From contig CALVIN010000001.1 of NCBI GenBank assembly GCA_944330115.1, forward strand, positions 186,001-250,000: a stretch of DNA of 64,000 nt. The letters run 5' to 3'. The position numbers and the translations under genes are program-made. Position 1 is the first letter of the stretch. Every line of letters starts with the position of its first letter. The notes under the pieces are model-generated. The model saw only the letters and a list, made by a program, of their open reading frames with translations, had not been told where the DNA came from and ran no database searches. This DNA is from an uncultured Clostridia bacterium (lineage in GTDB: Bacteria; Bacillota; Clostridia; Christensenellales; Borkfalkiaceae). This document shows, piece by piece, positions 25,765 through 33,896 of this stretch.

Positions 25765-27300
25765 ATGAAGTTGCTTGCGGTAACGGCGCGCAGCGCCTCA
25801 TTTGTAACAGAAAGTAACACTCCCTATTTTGCTCCGTCGCCATTTGATATAAAGCTCAACGGCGAAGTGGTGCGCGAGCGCGAGGAGAGAAACGTATTTT
25901 CGCTCTTTTCGCTGCTGCCGGATATGGAATATACCGTGGAGGCATGCGGGCAAAAATTGCAGTTTAAAACGGCTGCCGAAACCTCCTTTTTGAACGTAGC
26001 CGATTTCGGCGCCACGGGCGACCTTTCAAAGGACGACGCCCCCGCATTTTCGGCGGCAATGGCGTGCGCAGAGGAGGGCAGCACGGTGTATGTGCCCGCG
26101 GGCGATTACCTGCTAACGCCTGTGTTTTTAAAGAGCGGCGTAACGCTCTACCTTGAAAGGGGCGCACGCCTTGTCGGCGGGACCGACCGCACGCGCTACC
26201 CCATACTGCCCGGCGTCACTGGCGAGGGGGCGGGCCGCCGCAACTTCGGCACCTGGCAGGGGGAGGAGGCAAACTGCTTCGCCTCCGTGATAACGGCCAT
26301 AGATTGTAAAAATATCGCCGTTGTGGGCGAGGGCGAGATCGACGGCAACGCGCTCGCCTCCGATTGGTACCAAAATCACCGCGTGATGCGCATAGCCTGG
26401 CGGCCACGCGGGCTGTTCTTCAACCGCTGCAGCGGCATACTCGTGCAGGGTATCACCGTGCACGACACGCCCTCATGGAACGTGCATCCCTATTTTTGCC
26501 GCGATGTGAAGCTGTATGACCTCGGCCTGTTCAACACTCCGTCGATGCCCACCACCGACGGCATTGACCCCGATTGCTGCCAAAACGTCGATATCGCAGG
26601 TGTGCACATCTCGGTGGGCGACGACTGCATAGCCATAAAGTCGGGCACGCTCGAGCTCGCCCGCCGCTACAAAACGCCCTGCAAAAACATAAGCATAACC
26701 GACTGCCTTATGGAGAGCGGCCACGGCGGAGTTGTGTTCGGCTCTGAGAGTTCGGGCGGCATAGAAGACGTACGCGTGGAGCGCTGTCTGTTCCGCGGCA
26801 CCGAGCGCGGCTTCCGCATAAAGACGCGCCGCGGCAGGGGCAGAGTGGGAGAGATAAGCGGGGTTATCTTTAAGGATATCGTAATGCGCGACGTGGTCAC
26901 GCCGTTCGTTATAAATATGTATTACAACATGGGCGACAACACCGGCCACACCGAGTATGTGTGGACGACCGAAAAATTGCCCGTCGACGAGCTCACCCCG
27001 ATAGTGGGAGAGTTTGAGTTTGAAGATATGGAGTGCACGGGCGTGTGCTGCTGTGCGGGCGCCTTCTACGGCCTGCCCGAGGAGCCGATAAAGCGCATAA
27101 AGCTGAAGAACGTAAGTTTTTCGTTCAACCCCGACTGCAACCCTTCCTTTCCGGACATGAAAGAGAAGAATACCGCAGTAAAAAACGGCGGGCTGTATTT
27201 TCAGTTCACCGACAAGGTGGAGCTTGAAAATGTCACATTCAACGGCGTAGACGGCGAAGAGGTGGTTTGCGACGGCGTAAAAAGCCTGCACAGAAGCTGA
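25765..27300 (+). CDS. Glycoside hydrolase family 28 (polygalacturonase-like)
   Basis: The 511-residue product has a short FN3-like N-terminal domain (about 1-72) followed by a right-handed beta-helix typical of GH28, beginning at VADFGATGDLSKDDAPAF. Catalytic motifs are visible: TDGIDPDCCQNVDI, VGDDCIAIKSG, GHGGVVFGSESSG and RGFRIKTRRGRG. It has no signal peptide, so it likely acts inside the cell on imported pectic oligosaccharides. It starts two bases after the AEC transporter stop and is probably cotranscribed with it. Confidence 0.92.
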   Translation: MKLLAVTARSASFVTESNTPYFAPSPFDIKLNGEVVREREERNVFSLFSLLPDMEYTVEACGQKLQFKTAAETSFLNVADFGATGDLSKDDAPAFSAAMACAEEGSTVYVPAGDYLLTPVFLKSGVTLYLERGARLVGGTDRTRYPILPGVTGEGAGRRNFGTWQGEEANCFASVITAIDCKNIAVVGEGEIDGNALASDWYQNHRVMRIAWRPRGLFFNRCSGILVQGITVHDTPSWNVHPYFCRDVKLYDLGLFNTPSMPTTDGIDPDCCQNVDIAGVHISVGDDCIAIKSGTLELARRYKTPCKNISITDCLMESGHGGVVFGSESSGGIEDVRVERCLFRGTERGFRIKTRRGRGRVGEISGVIFKDIVMRDVVTPFVINMYYNMGDNTGHTEYVWTTEKLPVDELTPIVGEFEFEDMECTGVCCCAGAFYGLPEEPIKRIKLKNVSFSFNPDCNPSFPDMKEKNTAVKNGGLYFQFTDKVELENVTFNGVDGEEVVCDGVKSLHRS

Positions 27301-27303
27301 ATA

Positions 27304-27327
27304 CACAGTACTATGCGTGACATAATG
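27304..27327 (+). repeat. Palindrome-centred 24-bp motif, copy B
   Basis: CACAGTACTATGCGTG followed by ACATAATG, between the convergent ends of the GH28 gene and sigG. It matches copy A (23901-23924, minus strand) at all but two positions. Confidence 0.75.
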
Positions 27328-27367
27328 TGCTGTTTTTAACACGATTTTATATTATTTAATGCCAAAA

Positions 27368-27402
27368 AGCAGCGCCGCGGCAAAAACTGCCGCGGCGCTG
27401 CT
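27368..27402 (-). terminator. Intrinsic terminator of sigG
   Basis: A 15-bp perfect stem, AGCAGCGCCGCGGCA (27368-27382) with TGCCGCGGCGCTGCT (27388-27402). Read on the minus strand it is followed by TTTTTGGC, fitting an end for sigG. It may also stop the + strand GH28 transcript. Confidence 0.8.
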
Positions 27403-27418
27403 GCCATATTTTTAATTA

Positions 27419-28189
27419 TCAGCCGATCTCGGCCTTTATCCGCTTTAAAGCGTTCTTCTCGAGGCGCGATACCTGAGCCTGAGATATGCCCACCTGCCCC
27501 GATATCTCGGTCTGCGTCTTGCCCTCGAAATAGCGAAGGTAGAGTATGCTCTTTTCGCGCTCGTCCAGCTTTTGCATCGCCTCATAGAGCGCCACTTTCT
27601 CCGTCCACACTTCGTCGTTGTTCTTCTCGTCGCATATCTGGTCCATCAAAAGCAGCGTGTCGCCCGCCTTGTTATACACGGGGTCGTAGAGGGAAACCGG
27701 GTCGGAGATGGCGTCGAGAGCGTATGCCACTTCCGATACTGCTATGTGCATCTGTTCGGCTATTCTGTCGTATGTCACGCCGTCCTCTTTTTCCTCCAGC
27801 TCTTCGCGCACCTTTAAGATGCGGTAGGCCGTGTCGCGTATAGAGCGCGAAACGCGCAGTGAGTTGCCGTCGCGTATAAACCGCTTTATCTCGCCGAGTA
27901 TCATGGGCACGGCGTAGGTTGAAAATTTAACGCCCACCGAAAGGTCGAAGTTGTCTATCGCCTTTATAAGTCCCACGCAGCCCGCCTGGAATACGTCGTC
28001 GGCGTTGGCGTTCTTCGACCAAAACCGCTTTACCAGCGAGAGCACCAGCCTCATGTTGCCAATGATAAACTTGTCGCGCGCGGCGCTGTCGCCCGCCTTC
28101 AGCTTTACCATAAGTTCGGTCTGCTCCTTCGGCGTAAGCAGAGGAAGGCCTGCCGTGTTCACTCCGCAAATACTCACTTTCTGTAGCAA
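27419..28189 (-). CDS. sigG: Sporulation sigma factor SigG
   Basis: Sigma-G directs late forespore gene expression. The 256-residue product begins MLQKVSICGVNTAGLPLLTP, the characteristic SigG N-terminus. Region 2 follows (DKFIIGNMRLVLSLVKRF, VGLIKAIDNFDLSVGVKFST), then DPVSLYDPVYN and the region 4 helix-turn-helix (TQTEISGQVGISQAQVSRLE). The start is TTG with GGAGGTG six bases upstream. It stands alone, without sigE or spoIIGA beside it, and points to an endospore former. Confidence 0.93.
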   Translation of the reverse strand: MLQKVSICGVNTAGLPLLTPKEQTELMVKLKAGDSAARDKFIIGNMRLVLSLVKRFWSKNANADDVFQAGCVGLIKAIDNFDLSVGVKFSTYAVPMILGEIKRFIRDGNSLRVSRSIRDTAYRILKVREELEEKEDGVTYDRIAEQMHIAVSEVAYALDAISDPVSLYDPVYNKAGDTLLLMDQICDEKNNDEVWTEKVALYEAMQKLDEREKSILYLRYFEGKTQTEISGQVGISQAQVSRLEKNALKRIKAEIG

Positions 28190-28553
28190 ATTTCACCTCC
28201 GTACTATGTATCCCCGCGGCGCTTGTCCGGCATTTGCGCGTCGTGCCATATGCGGGCCACCTTTCTCGGGCGTATACGGCGCAGACCCTTTGCGGCCCGT
28301 TCAGTCCGTTAAATTTATACATGATCGCCTCAATTTTGCATACATCGTTTATTTTAAGTATGTATGATTGCCCCGCGTTTTATTCCTTTGCCGTCAAATA
28401 TTTTTCGGTGTGACTAAACTGCAGGTTTTAAGTCAATCATAATATAAGGCGTGCTTGCTACGCGGCTGTGCATGTTGCGGCAAACGCTGTGCCGCCGCTG
28501 CGCCTGAATTTTGTTTCGCATGTGCCTTATTTTTGTCAAAACTAAAATAGTGC
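28190..28553. other. Intergenic region between sigG and the CvpA-like gene
   Basis: No reading frame here looks real. An inverted repeat CATACAT (28340-28346) / ATGTATG (28360-28366), 13 bases apart, lies upstream of sigG and could be an operator. I searched the minus strand for a sigma-F or sigma-G promoter and saw GTATA-like -35 boxes but no convincing matching -10, so the sigG promoter remains unassigned. Confidence 0.4.
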
Positions 28554-28582
28554 TTGCAATTCTTGACGCGAGATGATATAAT
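28554..28582 (+). promoter_or_regulatory. Promoter of the CvpA-like gene
   Basis: TTGCAA (28554-28559) and TATAAT (28577-28582) with 17-base spacing, ~60 bases before the ATG at 28642. Confidence 0.72.
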
Positions 28583-28641
28583 GTTATCAGGTTATATTTT
28601 GCGTTGAATTAAAAAAATCAAAGTGGAGGTACTTAAACTTT

Positions 28642-29190
28642 ATGTTGACGGCGGACTATATCATTCTCGGCCTGCTCGTCTTGTTTGTGCTTGTCGGTTC
28701 CCTCGTCGGGTTCGGCAAGGGGCTCAAATTTTTTACGAGCGGCATATTCGGAATAATCATTTCAGTATTTGTAAGCTATGTCATCTTCGGCCTCGTCCTC
28801 AGTTGGGATATCGTCGCCGACCTGCTTGACAGGTTCACAAGCTGGCTGCGCGAGCAGGGCAGCGTGGGCACATTCTTTGCCGATATCCATATCGACATGG
28901 TGGTGCTCGCCGTAGTTCTCTTCCTCATCGTGCAGATAGTCAGGATGATAATAGTAAAGATTTTAAAGAGTATTTTCGAAATAAACAATATCTTTATAAA
29001 GGTGATAAACAAGATATTCGGCGCGGTATTCTTTGCGGCGGTATTTGTGGTATTGCTTCTGTTCGTATTCCAGATAGTAAGCTGGATAGGCGGCGACACG
29101 GCGGCAAACTTCCTCTCGTATTTCGACGGCAGCGCGTTGCTTCTCGATAAGCTGTATCTCAACAACCCGCTCAATTCTTTTTTATCGTAA
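28642..29190 (+). CDS. CvpA-like membrane protein
   Basis: A 182-residue membrane protein with four hydrophobic segments (around residues 5-25, 32-52, 83-105 and 127-150). Its glycine-rich N-terminus (DYIILGLLVLFVLVGSLVGF, then GKGLKFFTSGIFG) is like the CvpA family. CvpA proteins are linked to colicin V production in Escherichia coli and, in Firmicutes, often to envelope biogenesis; the role here is unknown. GGAGG precedes the ATG and the gene seems to be a single transcription unit, with a hairpin directly after. Confidence 0.7.
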   Translation: MLTADYIILGLLVLFVLVGSLVGFGKGLKFFTSGIFGIIISVFVSYVIFGLVLSWDIVADLLDRFTSWLREQGSVGTFFADIHIDMVVLAVVLFLIVQIVRMIIVKILKSIFEINNIFIKVINKIFGAVFFAAVFVVLLLFVFQIVSWIGGDTAANFLSYFDGSALLLDKLYLNNPLNSFLS

Positions 29191-29214
29191 AATGCAAAAT
29201 ATAGCATGAAGCTT

Positions 29215-29243
29215 GCGGCGGCGCACTTTTGCGCCGCCGCTTT
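29215..29243 (+). terminator. Intrinsic terminator after the CvpA-like gene
   Basis: GCGGCGGCGC (29215-29224) pairs with GCGCCGCCGC (29231-29240) and is followed by TTT. A TATAAT within CATATAAT at 29309-29316 downstream is the likely -10 of the next gene. It also fits a sigma-E -10, but no good -35 is visible. Confidence 0.65.
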
Positions 29244-29351
29244 ACTGTATTCAAACATATGTAAACGGCAAAAAGTTGTTTGCCGTGTAACAAAACTTGC
29301 CCCTTTTGCATATAATGGCAGTACGCGCTACAGGCGTGGCGGGAGGGGACA

Positions 29352-29702
29352 ATGGAATTTTCGTATGATCAGATAAGGCAGATGGATGTGGTCAGCGTCA
29401 CCGACGGCAAACACCTCGGCAGGGTGTGCGACCTCGTGTTCAGCTTTCCCGAGGGGAGGGTATGCGGCTTTAACGTTACGGGCGGCAAGGGGTTCAGGCT
29501 CACCCGCCCCGATTTTTTCATAGCGCTCAGCGCCATAGTGCGCATAGGCGAGGACGTGATAATAACGGATGCCGACCTCACTCCGCCGCCAAAGGATAAG
29601 TGCAAAAAGCCGCTCTGCCGCAGGCCGGGCGCCTGCCGCGCGGAGGACGTAAGGCAAAACGGCGCCCCAAAAGACAGAAGAAGTTACGACGAGTATGAGT
29701 AA
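29352..29702 (+). CDS. YlmC/YmxH-family PRC-barrel protein
   Basis: The 116-residue product starts with a PRC-barrel domain (MEFSYDQIRQMDVVSVTDGK, then HLGRVCDLVFSFPEGRVCGF), the pattern of the YlmC/YmxH proteins that occur in spore-forming Firmicutes and are often expressed during sporulation. The C-terminal ~40 residues are basic and Cys-rich (KCKKPLCRRPGAC) and look disordered. The partner or ligand is unknown. The gene is monocistronic and faces the DUF4363/DUF421 operon. Confidence 0.8.
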   Translation: MEFSYDQIRQMDVVSVTDGKHLGRVCDLVFSFPEGRVCGFNVTGGKGFRLTRPDFFIALSAIVRIGEDVIITDADLTPPPKDKCKKPLCRRPGACRAEDVRQNGAPKDRRSYDEYE

Positions 29703-29867
29703 GTCCGCGGCAAAGCGCCGTTATTTCGTACCCGTAAATTGCCGCTGCGGCTGCAACAAAGTGCAGCCGCGGCTCCTCTATATAGCTCGGTATTTTTACC
29801 TTGCCTGCGCGTTTAAACAAGGGGCCTCTTTTCAGCTTTCTTCGCGCGGGCAAGGTTGCAATCTTTG

Positions 29868-30245
29868 TCACAAAATATTCTCGGGCTTTAGGCGGTAGTT
29901 GTCGGGCAGGTTTTGCGCCATCTTTTTAACTATCTCCAAGTTGGCGAGCGCGAGGGGATAGTTTTGCGTGCGTATATACGAAAAGGCCTCGTTTAAGCGG
30001 TAGTCTACATAGGAAATGTCGTTGTGCGGAATAAACATCTGCAGTTTGCTTTTTTTGCCCGCCCACATGGTGCGCACGGCGTCGGCGTCGCCGCCCACGG
30101 CCGTGCCCTCTTCGACCTTTTCATACAGCGTGTCGACCGCGCCGTAAAATTCGTCGAACTCTTTGGTGAGGTACATATCTACAAATATGAAGAACCCGGC
30201 GCACAGCGCTATCGCCGCCAGCGTCAGGCATATCGACCTCACCAT
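29868..30245 (-). CDS. DUF4363 family protein
   Basis: The 125-residue product has an N-terminal hydrophobic segment (SICLTLAAIALCAGFFIFV) and a helical extracytoplasmic part ending LANLEIVKKMAQNLPDNYRL. This matches DUF4363, a family found next to DUF421 genes in Clostridia. Its start overlaps the end of the DUF421 gene by seven bases, so the two are cotranslated. The function is unknown; the pairing suggests a membrane complex. Confidence 0.8.
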   Translation of the reverse strand: MVRSICLTLAAIALCAGFFIFVDMYLTKEFDEFYGAVDTLYEKVEEGTAVGGDADAVRTMWAGKKSKLQMFIPHNDISYVDYRLNEAFSYIRTQNYPLALANLEIVKKMAQNLPDNYRLKPENIL

Positions 30246-30910
30246 CTCTCGCCCGCCTCGATAGAAAGTATTTTATATCTTTCGCCACGCTTCTGAAAGT
30301 ACACTCTGCCGTTTCCGTCCACAGTCATCACAAGCACCTTCTTCATCTTCACGCCCTGCTCCTTTAAAAAATCTTCGAGCTGCGCCCTCGTTATGCCGCA
30401 CACCGAAAGGTTGTGCCCGTTAAGCTTGCCGCTGTCGATGAGCGCCACGGCGAGCGAGTTGGTCTTTTGCTCGCGTTCGAGCGCCGAAAAGCCGCCGTTT
30501 GCCTCATACAGCCCGTAATACACGTCGTCGAGGTTAAAGTATCCCGCCGCGCGCATGCTCTCTATAAGGTCGCTCACGTCTAAATTATTTTTCTTCAGCT
30601 GATATTCGTCGATGCCCTCCTTAGTTATGACTATCGATGGCCTGCCGCATATCACCGCCTTCATCGGTTTGAACCACAGGTCGAGCAGCCATACCACCTG
30701 GTGCAGTATAAAAATCGCCACTATCGAAACCACTCCGTACAGCAGGGGAATGGTGGAGTCTGCCATTGGTATGCAGGCAAGCTCGGCTATCAGCAGGGTA
30801 ATTATAAATTCAAACGGCTGCATCTCGCCTATCTGGCTCTTGCCCATAAGGCGCATCACTACAAGCAGTGTTAAAAATATTATCGCCGTTCGCACAAAAA
30901 TAAGCGCCAT
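30239..30910 (-). CDS. DUF421 (YetF/YcaP-type) membrane protein
   Basis: The 223-residue product has three N-terminal membrane segments, with the family signatures RTAIIFLTLLVVMRLMGK and FEFIITLLIAELACIP. Two small soluble YetF repeats follow, visible at GRPSIVITKEGIDEYQLKKN and YGLYEANGGFSALEREQK. Relatives in Bacillus affect spore-membrane and germination properties. I chose the ATG at 30910; an in-frame TTG six bases upstream has no better ribosome-binding site. Confidence 0.88.
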   Translation of the reverse strand: MALIFVRTAIIFLTLLVVMRLMGKSQIGEMQPFEFIITLLIAELACIPMADSTIPLLYGVVSIVAIFILHQVVWLLDLWFKPMKAVICGRPSIVITKEGIDEYQLKKNNLDVSDLIESMRAAGYFNLDDVYYGLYEANGGFSALEREQKTNSLAVALIDSGKLNGHNLSVCGITRAQLEDFLKEQGVKMKKVLVMTVDGNGRVYFQKRGERYKILSIEAGERW

Positions 30911-30969
30911 ATACAATAAGTATCGCTCAATTGCGGCGCAATATTCCTTGCAAATGACTGCAATAATTC

Positions 30970-30998
30970 TTGCAAAATCGGGCGGGGTGTGATATACT
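30970..30998 (+). promoter_or_regulatory. Promoter of the folate operon
   Basis: TTGCAA (30970-30975) and TATACT (30993-30998), 17 bases apart. Transcription would start ~15 bases before the THF riboswitch. Confidence 0.72.
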
Positions 30999-31020
30999 AA
31001 CTCAAAGTATCAAAAAGTAA

Positions 31021-31094
31021 CTGCGCAGTCGCGTTAAGTGGTGCCGATAGGACAGTCGGCGCACGAAAGGTAGAACCTGCGGTGGCTGTGCGCG
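31021..31094 (+). promoter_or_regulatory. Tetrahydrofolate (THF) riboswitch aptamer
   Basis: The stretch carries the THF aptamer landmarks in order: GCGTTAAGTG (31031-31040), a stem GCCGA (31043-31047)/TCGGC (31056-31060) enclosing TAGGACAG, CACGAA, a small stem AGGT-aga-ACCT and GCGGTG (31079-31084). It is closed by a stem GCGCAG (31023-31028)/CTGTGCGC (31086-31093). An intrinsic terminator follows at 31155 and folC at 31219, which fits folate-dependent premature termination of the folate operon. The assignment rests on recalled consensus, not a covariance-model run. Confidence 0.85.
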
Positions 31095-31154
31095 TCCCTC
31101 ATTTAAGTAAACTTGGGCAGCGCCGTTTTTCGGCCTGTTTTGCTCAGTTAAATT

Positions 31155-31187
31155 GCGGGCGCATGTTTGTGCGCCCGTTGCTTTTTT
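31155..31187 (+). terminator. Riboswitch expression-platform terminator
   Basis: CGGGCGCA (31156-31163) pairs with the downstream TGCGCCCG and is followed by TTGCTTTTTT. It lies between the THF aptamer and folC and is the expected off-state structure. Confidence 0.8.
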
Positions 31188-31218
31188 AAGGACGCCTTTA
31201 AGGGAGTCTTTTTTATTT

Positions 31219-32427
31219 ATGTCACATTCGGCAGCAGATCAGATAGTGGACATGCGCCGCCTCGGCATGCGCTTCGGCACCGAGCGCACGCGCAAGCTTC
31301 TGGACCTTCTCAACTCTCCAGATAAAAAACTGAAGATAGTCCACGTTGCGGGCACAAACGGCAAGGGTTCGGTATGCGCCTATCTCACGGCCATACTGCT
31401 TGCCGCCGGCAAGAGTGTGGGCACATATACCACGCCCGAGGTGTTCAGCTTTGAAGAGCAGTTCGCGGTGAACGGCGTTCCTTTAAAAAATTGCGAAGAT
31501 TACCTTGCCAGCGTGCAACTTATTGCCGACGGCATGGAGGATAAGCCCACCGCCTACGAGCGGCAGACGGCCGCGGCATTTTTAATGTTTGCGGAGGAGG
31601 GGTGCGAATACGCCGTAATAGAGTGCTGCATGGGCGGCCTGCTCGATACTACCAACGCGGCCGAAGATAAGGCGCTCGCGGTGATAACCTCTATATCACT
31701 CGAGCATACCGAATACCTCGGCGGCACGCTCGAAAGCATAGCCCGCCAAAAGGCGGGCATAATAAAGGGCTGCCCCGCCGTGATATCGCAGTGCGTGCCG
31801 GAGGAGGTGCGCGGCATATTCTATGAGCTCGGCGCTCGCCTTGCCGATGCACCCTCCGATATGTGCGAAGGGGAGGACGGCACGTATTTTACCTGCGCGG
31901 GCACGCGCTACTTTACAAAGCTCGCCGGCTGCCGCCAGCCGTACAACGCCGCAACGGCCATAGCCGCGGCAAAGGTGCTCGGCATCGGAGGCGATGCGAT
32001 AGCACAAGGCGTCAAAAACGCGCAGATCTTCGGAAGATTGCAAACGATAGCGGCGGGCGGAAAAAGATATATTCTTGACGGCGCGCACAACCCCGAAAGT
32101 TTTATTCCGCTCGAAGAGCTCTTAAAGGGAAGGTATTCCGGTATGCGGTGCACGCTGATATACGGCTGCCTGAGCGATAAAGATATAACTTCGGCGCTCT
32201 CCCGCCTTGCGGGCTGTGCCGGGCAGGTGATAGCCGTGCAGCCGAAGAGCTACAGGGCGATGGGGTTCGATAAAATAATTTCCGAATGCCGCAGGGCGTT
32301 CGGCCATGCGGAGGGCGCTGCCGACGTGCGCGCCGCTCTCGATATGGCGAAGGGTGACATAGTCGCCGTGTGCGGCACGTTCACTATTTTAAAGGAGGCA
32401 AGAGATTGGATAGAGAAAGAGCAATAA
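31219..32427 (+). CDS. folC: Folylpolyglutamate synthase / dihydrofolate synthase
   Basis: FolC adds glutamate to dihydropteroate and to folates. The 402-residue product has the Mur-ligase-like ATP loop HVAGTNGKGSVCAYL, the family sequence GTYTTPEVFSFEEQF, and in the C-terminal half RLQTIAAGGKRYILDGAHNP. The ATG at 31219 fits the family N-terminus and has AGGGAG ~12 bases upstream. It is the first gene behind the THF riboswitch, and folE begins inside its last 22 bases. Confidence 0.93.
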   Translation: MSHSAADQIVDMRRLGMRFGTERTRKLLDLLNSPDKKLKIVHVAGTNGKGSVCAYLTAILLAAGKSVGTYTTPEVFSFEEQFAVNGVPLKNCEDYLASVQLIADGMEDKPTAYERQTAAAFLMFAEEGCEYAVIECCMGGLLDTTNAAEDKALAVITSISLEHTEYLGGTLESIARQKAGIIKGCPAVISQCVPEEVRGIFYELGARLADAPSDMCEGEDGTYFTCAGTRYFTKLAGCRQPYNAATAIAAAKVLGIGGDAIAQGVKNAQIFGRLQTIAAGGKRYILDGAHNPESFIPLEELLKGRYSGMRCTLIYGCLSDKDITSALSRLAGCAGQVIAVQPKSYRAMGFDKIISECRRAFGHAEGAADVRAALDMAKGDIVAVCGTFTILKEARDWIEKEQ

Positions 32428-32951
32428 AGGCGGTGGAGGAGTTCCTCACGGCCGTCGGCGAAGACGTAACGAGGGAGGGGCTCAAGGATACCCCTGCGCG
32501 CGTTGCCGATATGTTTGCCGAACTTCTCAGCGGAAATGCGGACGACGCTTCGCGCCACCTCTCAAAGGTGTTCGACGTTCCCTCGGGCGACATGGTTATC
32601 GAAAAGGACATAGCCTTTTCCTCCACATGCGAGCATCATCTCATGCCCTTCTTCGGCAAGATGGCCATAGCCTATATCCCCGATAAAAAGGTGGCGGGGC
32701 TCTCTAAGCTTGCCCGCACGGTGGAGGTGTATGCAAAGCGCCTGCAGCTCCAGGAGAGGCTCACTTCGCAGGTGGCAGAAGCGGTATATAAATACCTCGG
32801 CGCGCGCGGCGTCATAGTACTATGCGTGGCAGAGCACACCTGCATGACCTGCCGCGGGGTCAAAAAATTCGGCTCAAAGACGGTAACTTACAGCATCGCC
32901 GGCGACTTCCCCGCCGAAAAGGTGACAGAGGTAATGGCCCTCTTAAAGTGA
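32406..32951 (+). CDS. folE: GTP cyclohydrolase I
   Basis: FolE converts GTP to dihydroneopterin triphosphate, the first step of folate synthesis. The 181-residue product has GLKDTPARVADMF, the zinc and active-site segments STCEHHLMPFFGKMAIAYIP and CVAEHTCMTCRGV, and VYAKRLQLQERLT. The start is TTG at 32406, six bases after AAGGAGG, inside the end of folC. Curiously, codons at 32813-32831 contain a copy of the palindrome-centred repeat motif. Confidence 0.95.
   Translation: MDRERAIKAVEEFLTAVGEDVTREGLKDTPARVADMFAELLSGNADDASRHLSKVFDVPSGDMVIEKDIAFSSTCEHHLMPFFGKMAIAYIPDKKVAGLSKLARTVEVYAKRLQLQERLTSQVAEAVYKYLGARGVIVLCVAEHTCMTCRGVKKFGSKTVTYSIAGDFPAEKVTEVMALLK
32813..32831 (+). repeat. Palindrome-centred motif, copy C (inside folE)
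   Basis: CATAGTACTATGCGTGGCA is identical over 19 bases to the copy at 45228-45246 but lies in the folE coding sequence (codons for I-V-L-C-V-A). It lacks the CATAAT-like extension of the other copies, so it may be coincidence. Confidence 0.5.
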
Positions 32952-33044
32952 CCTTGTTTTAATGTTTCAAGCGACCATGTATGCGTTTTACGGCTGCCGC
33001 TCGGGCCGCCGCAGGCATAATATGGCATTTGTGTATTTATTTTT

Positions 33045-33818
33045 ATGATAATAGGCAACAAAAATTTCCCGTGCGGGACGCACGTCATGGCAATAATCAA
33101 CCTCACGCCCGACAGCTTTTTTGCGGGCAGCAGGCAGACGGCCGACAGCGCGCTGTTTGCGGCAGAGAGGGCGATAGAGGAGGGCGCAGAGGTGCTCGAT
33201 ATAGGCGCGCAGTCCACCCGCCCCGGCTACACCGAGGTGAGCGCCGAGGAGGAGATCTCCCGCTTTATCGGCCCGCTCACGCAAATAAAAAAGCGCTTCG
33301 ATATCCCCGTCTCGGTGGATACCTACTTTTCGCTCTCGGCGCGCGCCGCCCTCGACGCGGGCGCGGACATGATAAACGACGTGTGGGGACTCACGCACGA
33401 TGACGACATGGCCTCGGCGATAGCTTCCTACGGCGCGTCCGTCTGTATAATGCACAACGCGCGCACGCCCCTTTCGGGCGACATCTGGCCGCAGATAGAG
33501 GGCTTTTTAAGGCGCTCCGCCGCCCTCGCCGAAAGTGCTGGCATAGGCAAAGACAGGATATGTCTCGACGGCGGCATAGGCTTCGCCAAGTCGCGCGGGC
33601 AGAACTTTGAGCTGCTCAACAATTACGAGCGCCTCGCCTCTCTCGGCTATCCGCTGCTTCTGGGCGTCAGCCGCAAGTCGATGTTCGGCGGCCTTCCCGA
33701 GGAAAGGCTTGCGCTCACGGTAGAGGCCACCCGCCTCGCCTGCGAAAAGGGGGTGCTCTTCGTGCGGGTGCACGACGTAAAGGAAAATGTGGCCGCCATA
33801 CGCGGCGCAGGCAAGTAA
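33045..33818 (+). CDS. folP: Dihydropteroate synthase
   Basis: FolP condenses hydroxymethyl-dihydropterin diphosphate with p-aminobenzoate; it is the sulfonamide target. The 257-residue TIM barrel shows MAIINLTPDSFFAGSR, EVLDIGAQSTRPGYTEVS, IPVSVDTYF, DMINDVWG and the terminal FVRVHDVKEN. The ATG has no clear ribosome-binding site and lies 93 bases after folE. It is the third gene of the riboswitch operon. Confidence 0.95.
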   Translation: MIIGNKNFPCGTHVMAIINLTPDSFFAGSRQTADSALFAAERAIEEGAEVLDIGAQSTRPGYTEVSAEEEISRFIGPLTQIKKRFDIPVSVDTYFSLSARAALDAGADMINDVWGLTHDDDMASAIASYGASVCIMHNARTPLSGDIWPQIEGFLRRSAALAESAGIGKDRICLDGGIGFAKSRGQNFELLNNYERLASLGYPLLLGVSRKSMFGGLPEERLALTVEATRLACEKGVLFVRVHDVKENVAAIRGAGK

Positions 33819-33896
33819 CGCGCATGCCGCGCTCAAAAATAAATCATGCAATACTTTGCGGCCGCAGAAGCGCAGGCCGGCAATACGGAGAAAAAA

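Noticed and set aside
28200-28210. A fifth copy of the palindrome-centred motif upstream of sigG
   Set aside because: Only GTACTATG matches; the GCGTG extension is missing, so it is within chance.
29309-29316. A sigma-E promoter for the PRC-barrel gene
   Set aside because: CATATAAT fits the -10, but no acceptable sigma-E -35 is found at the right distance, so I did not list it as a separate feature.
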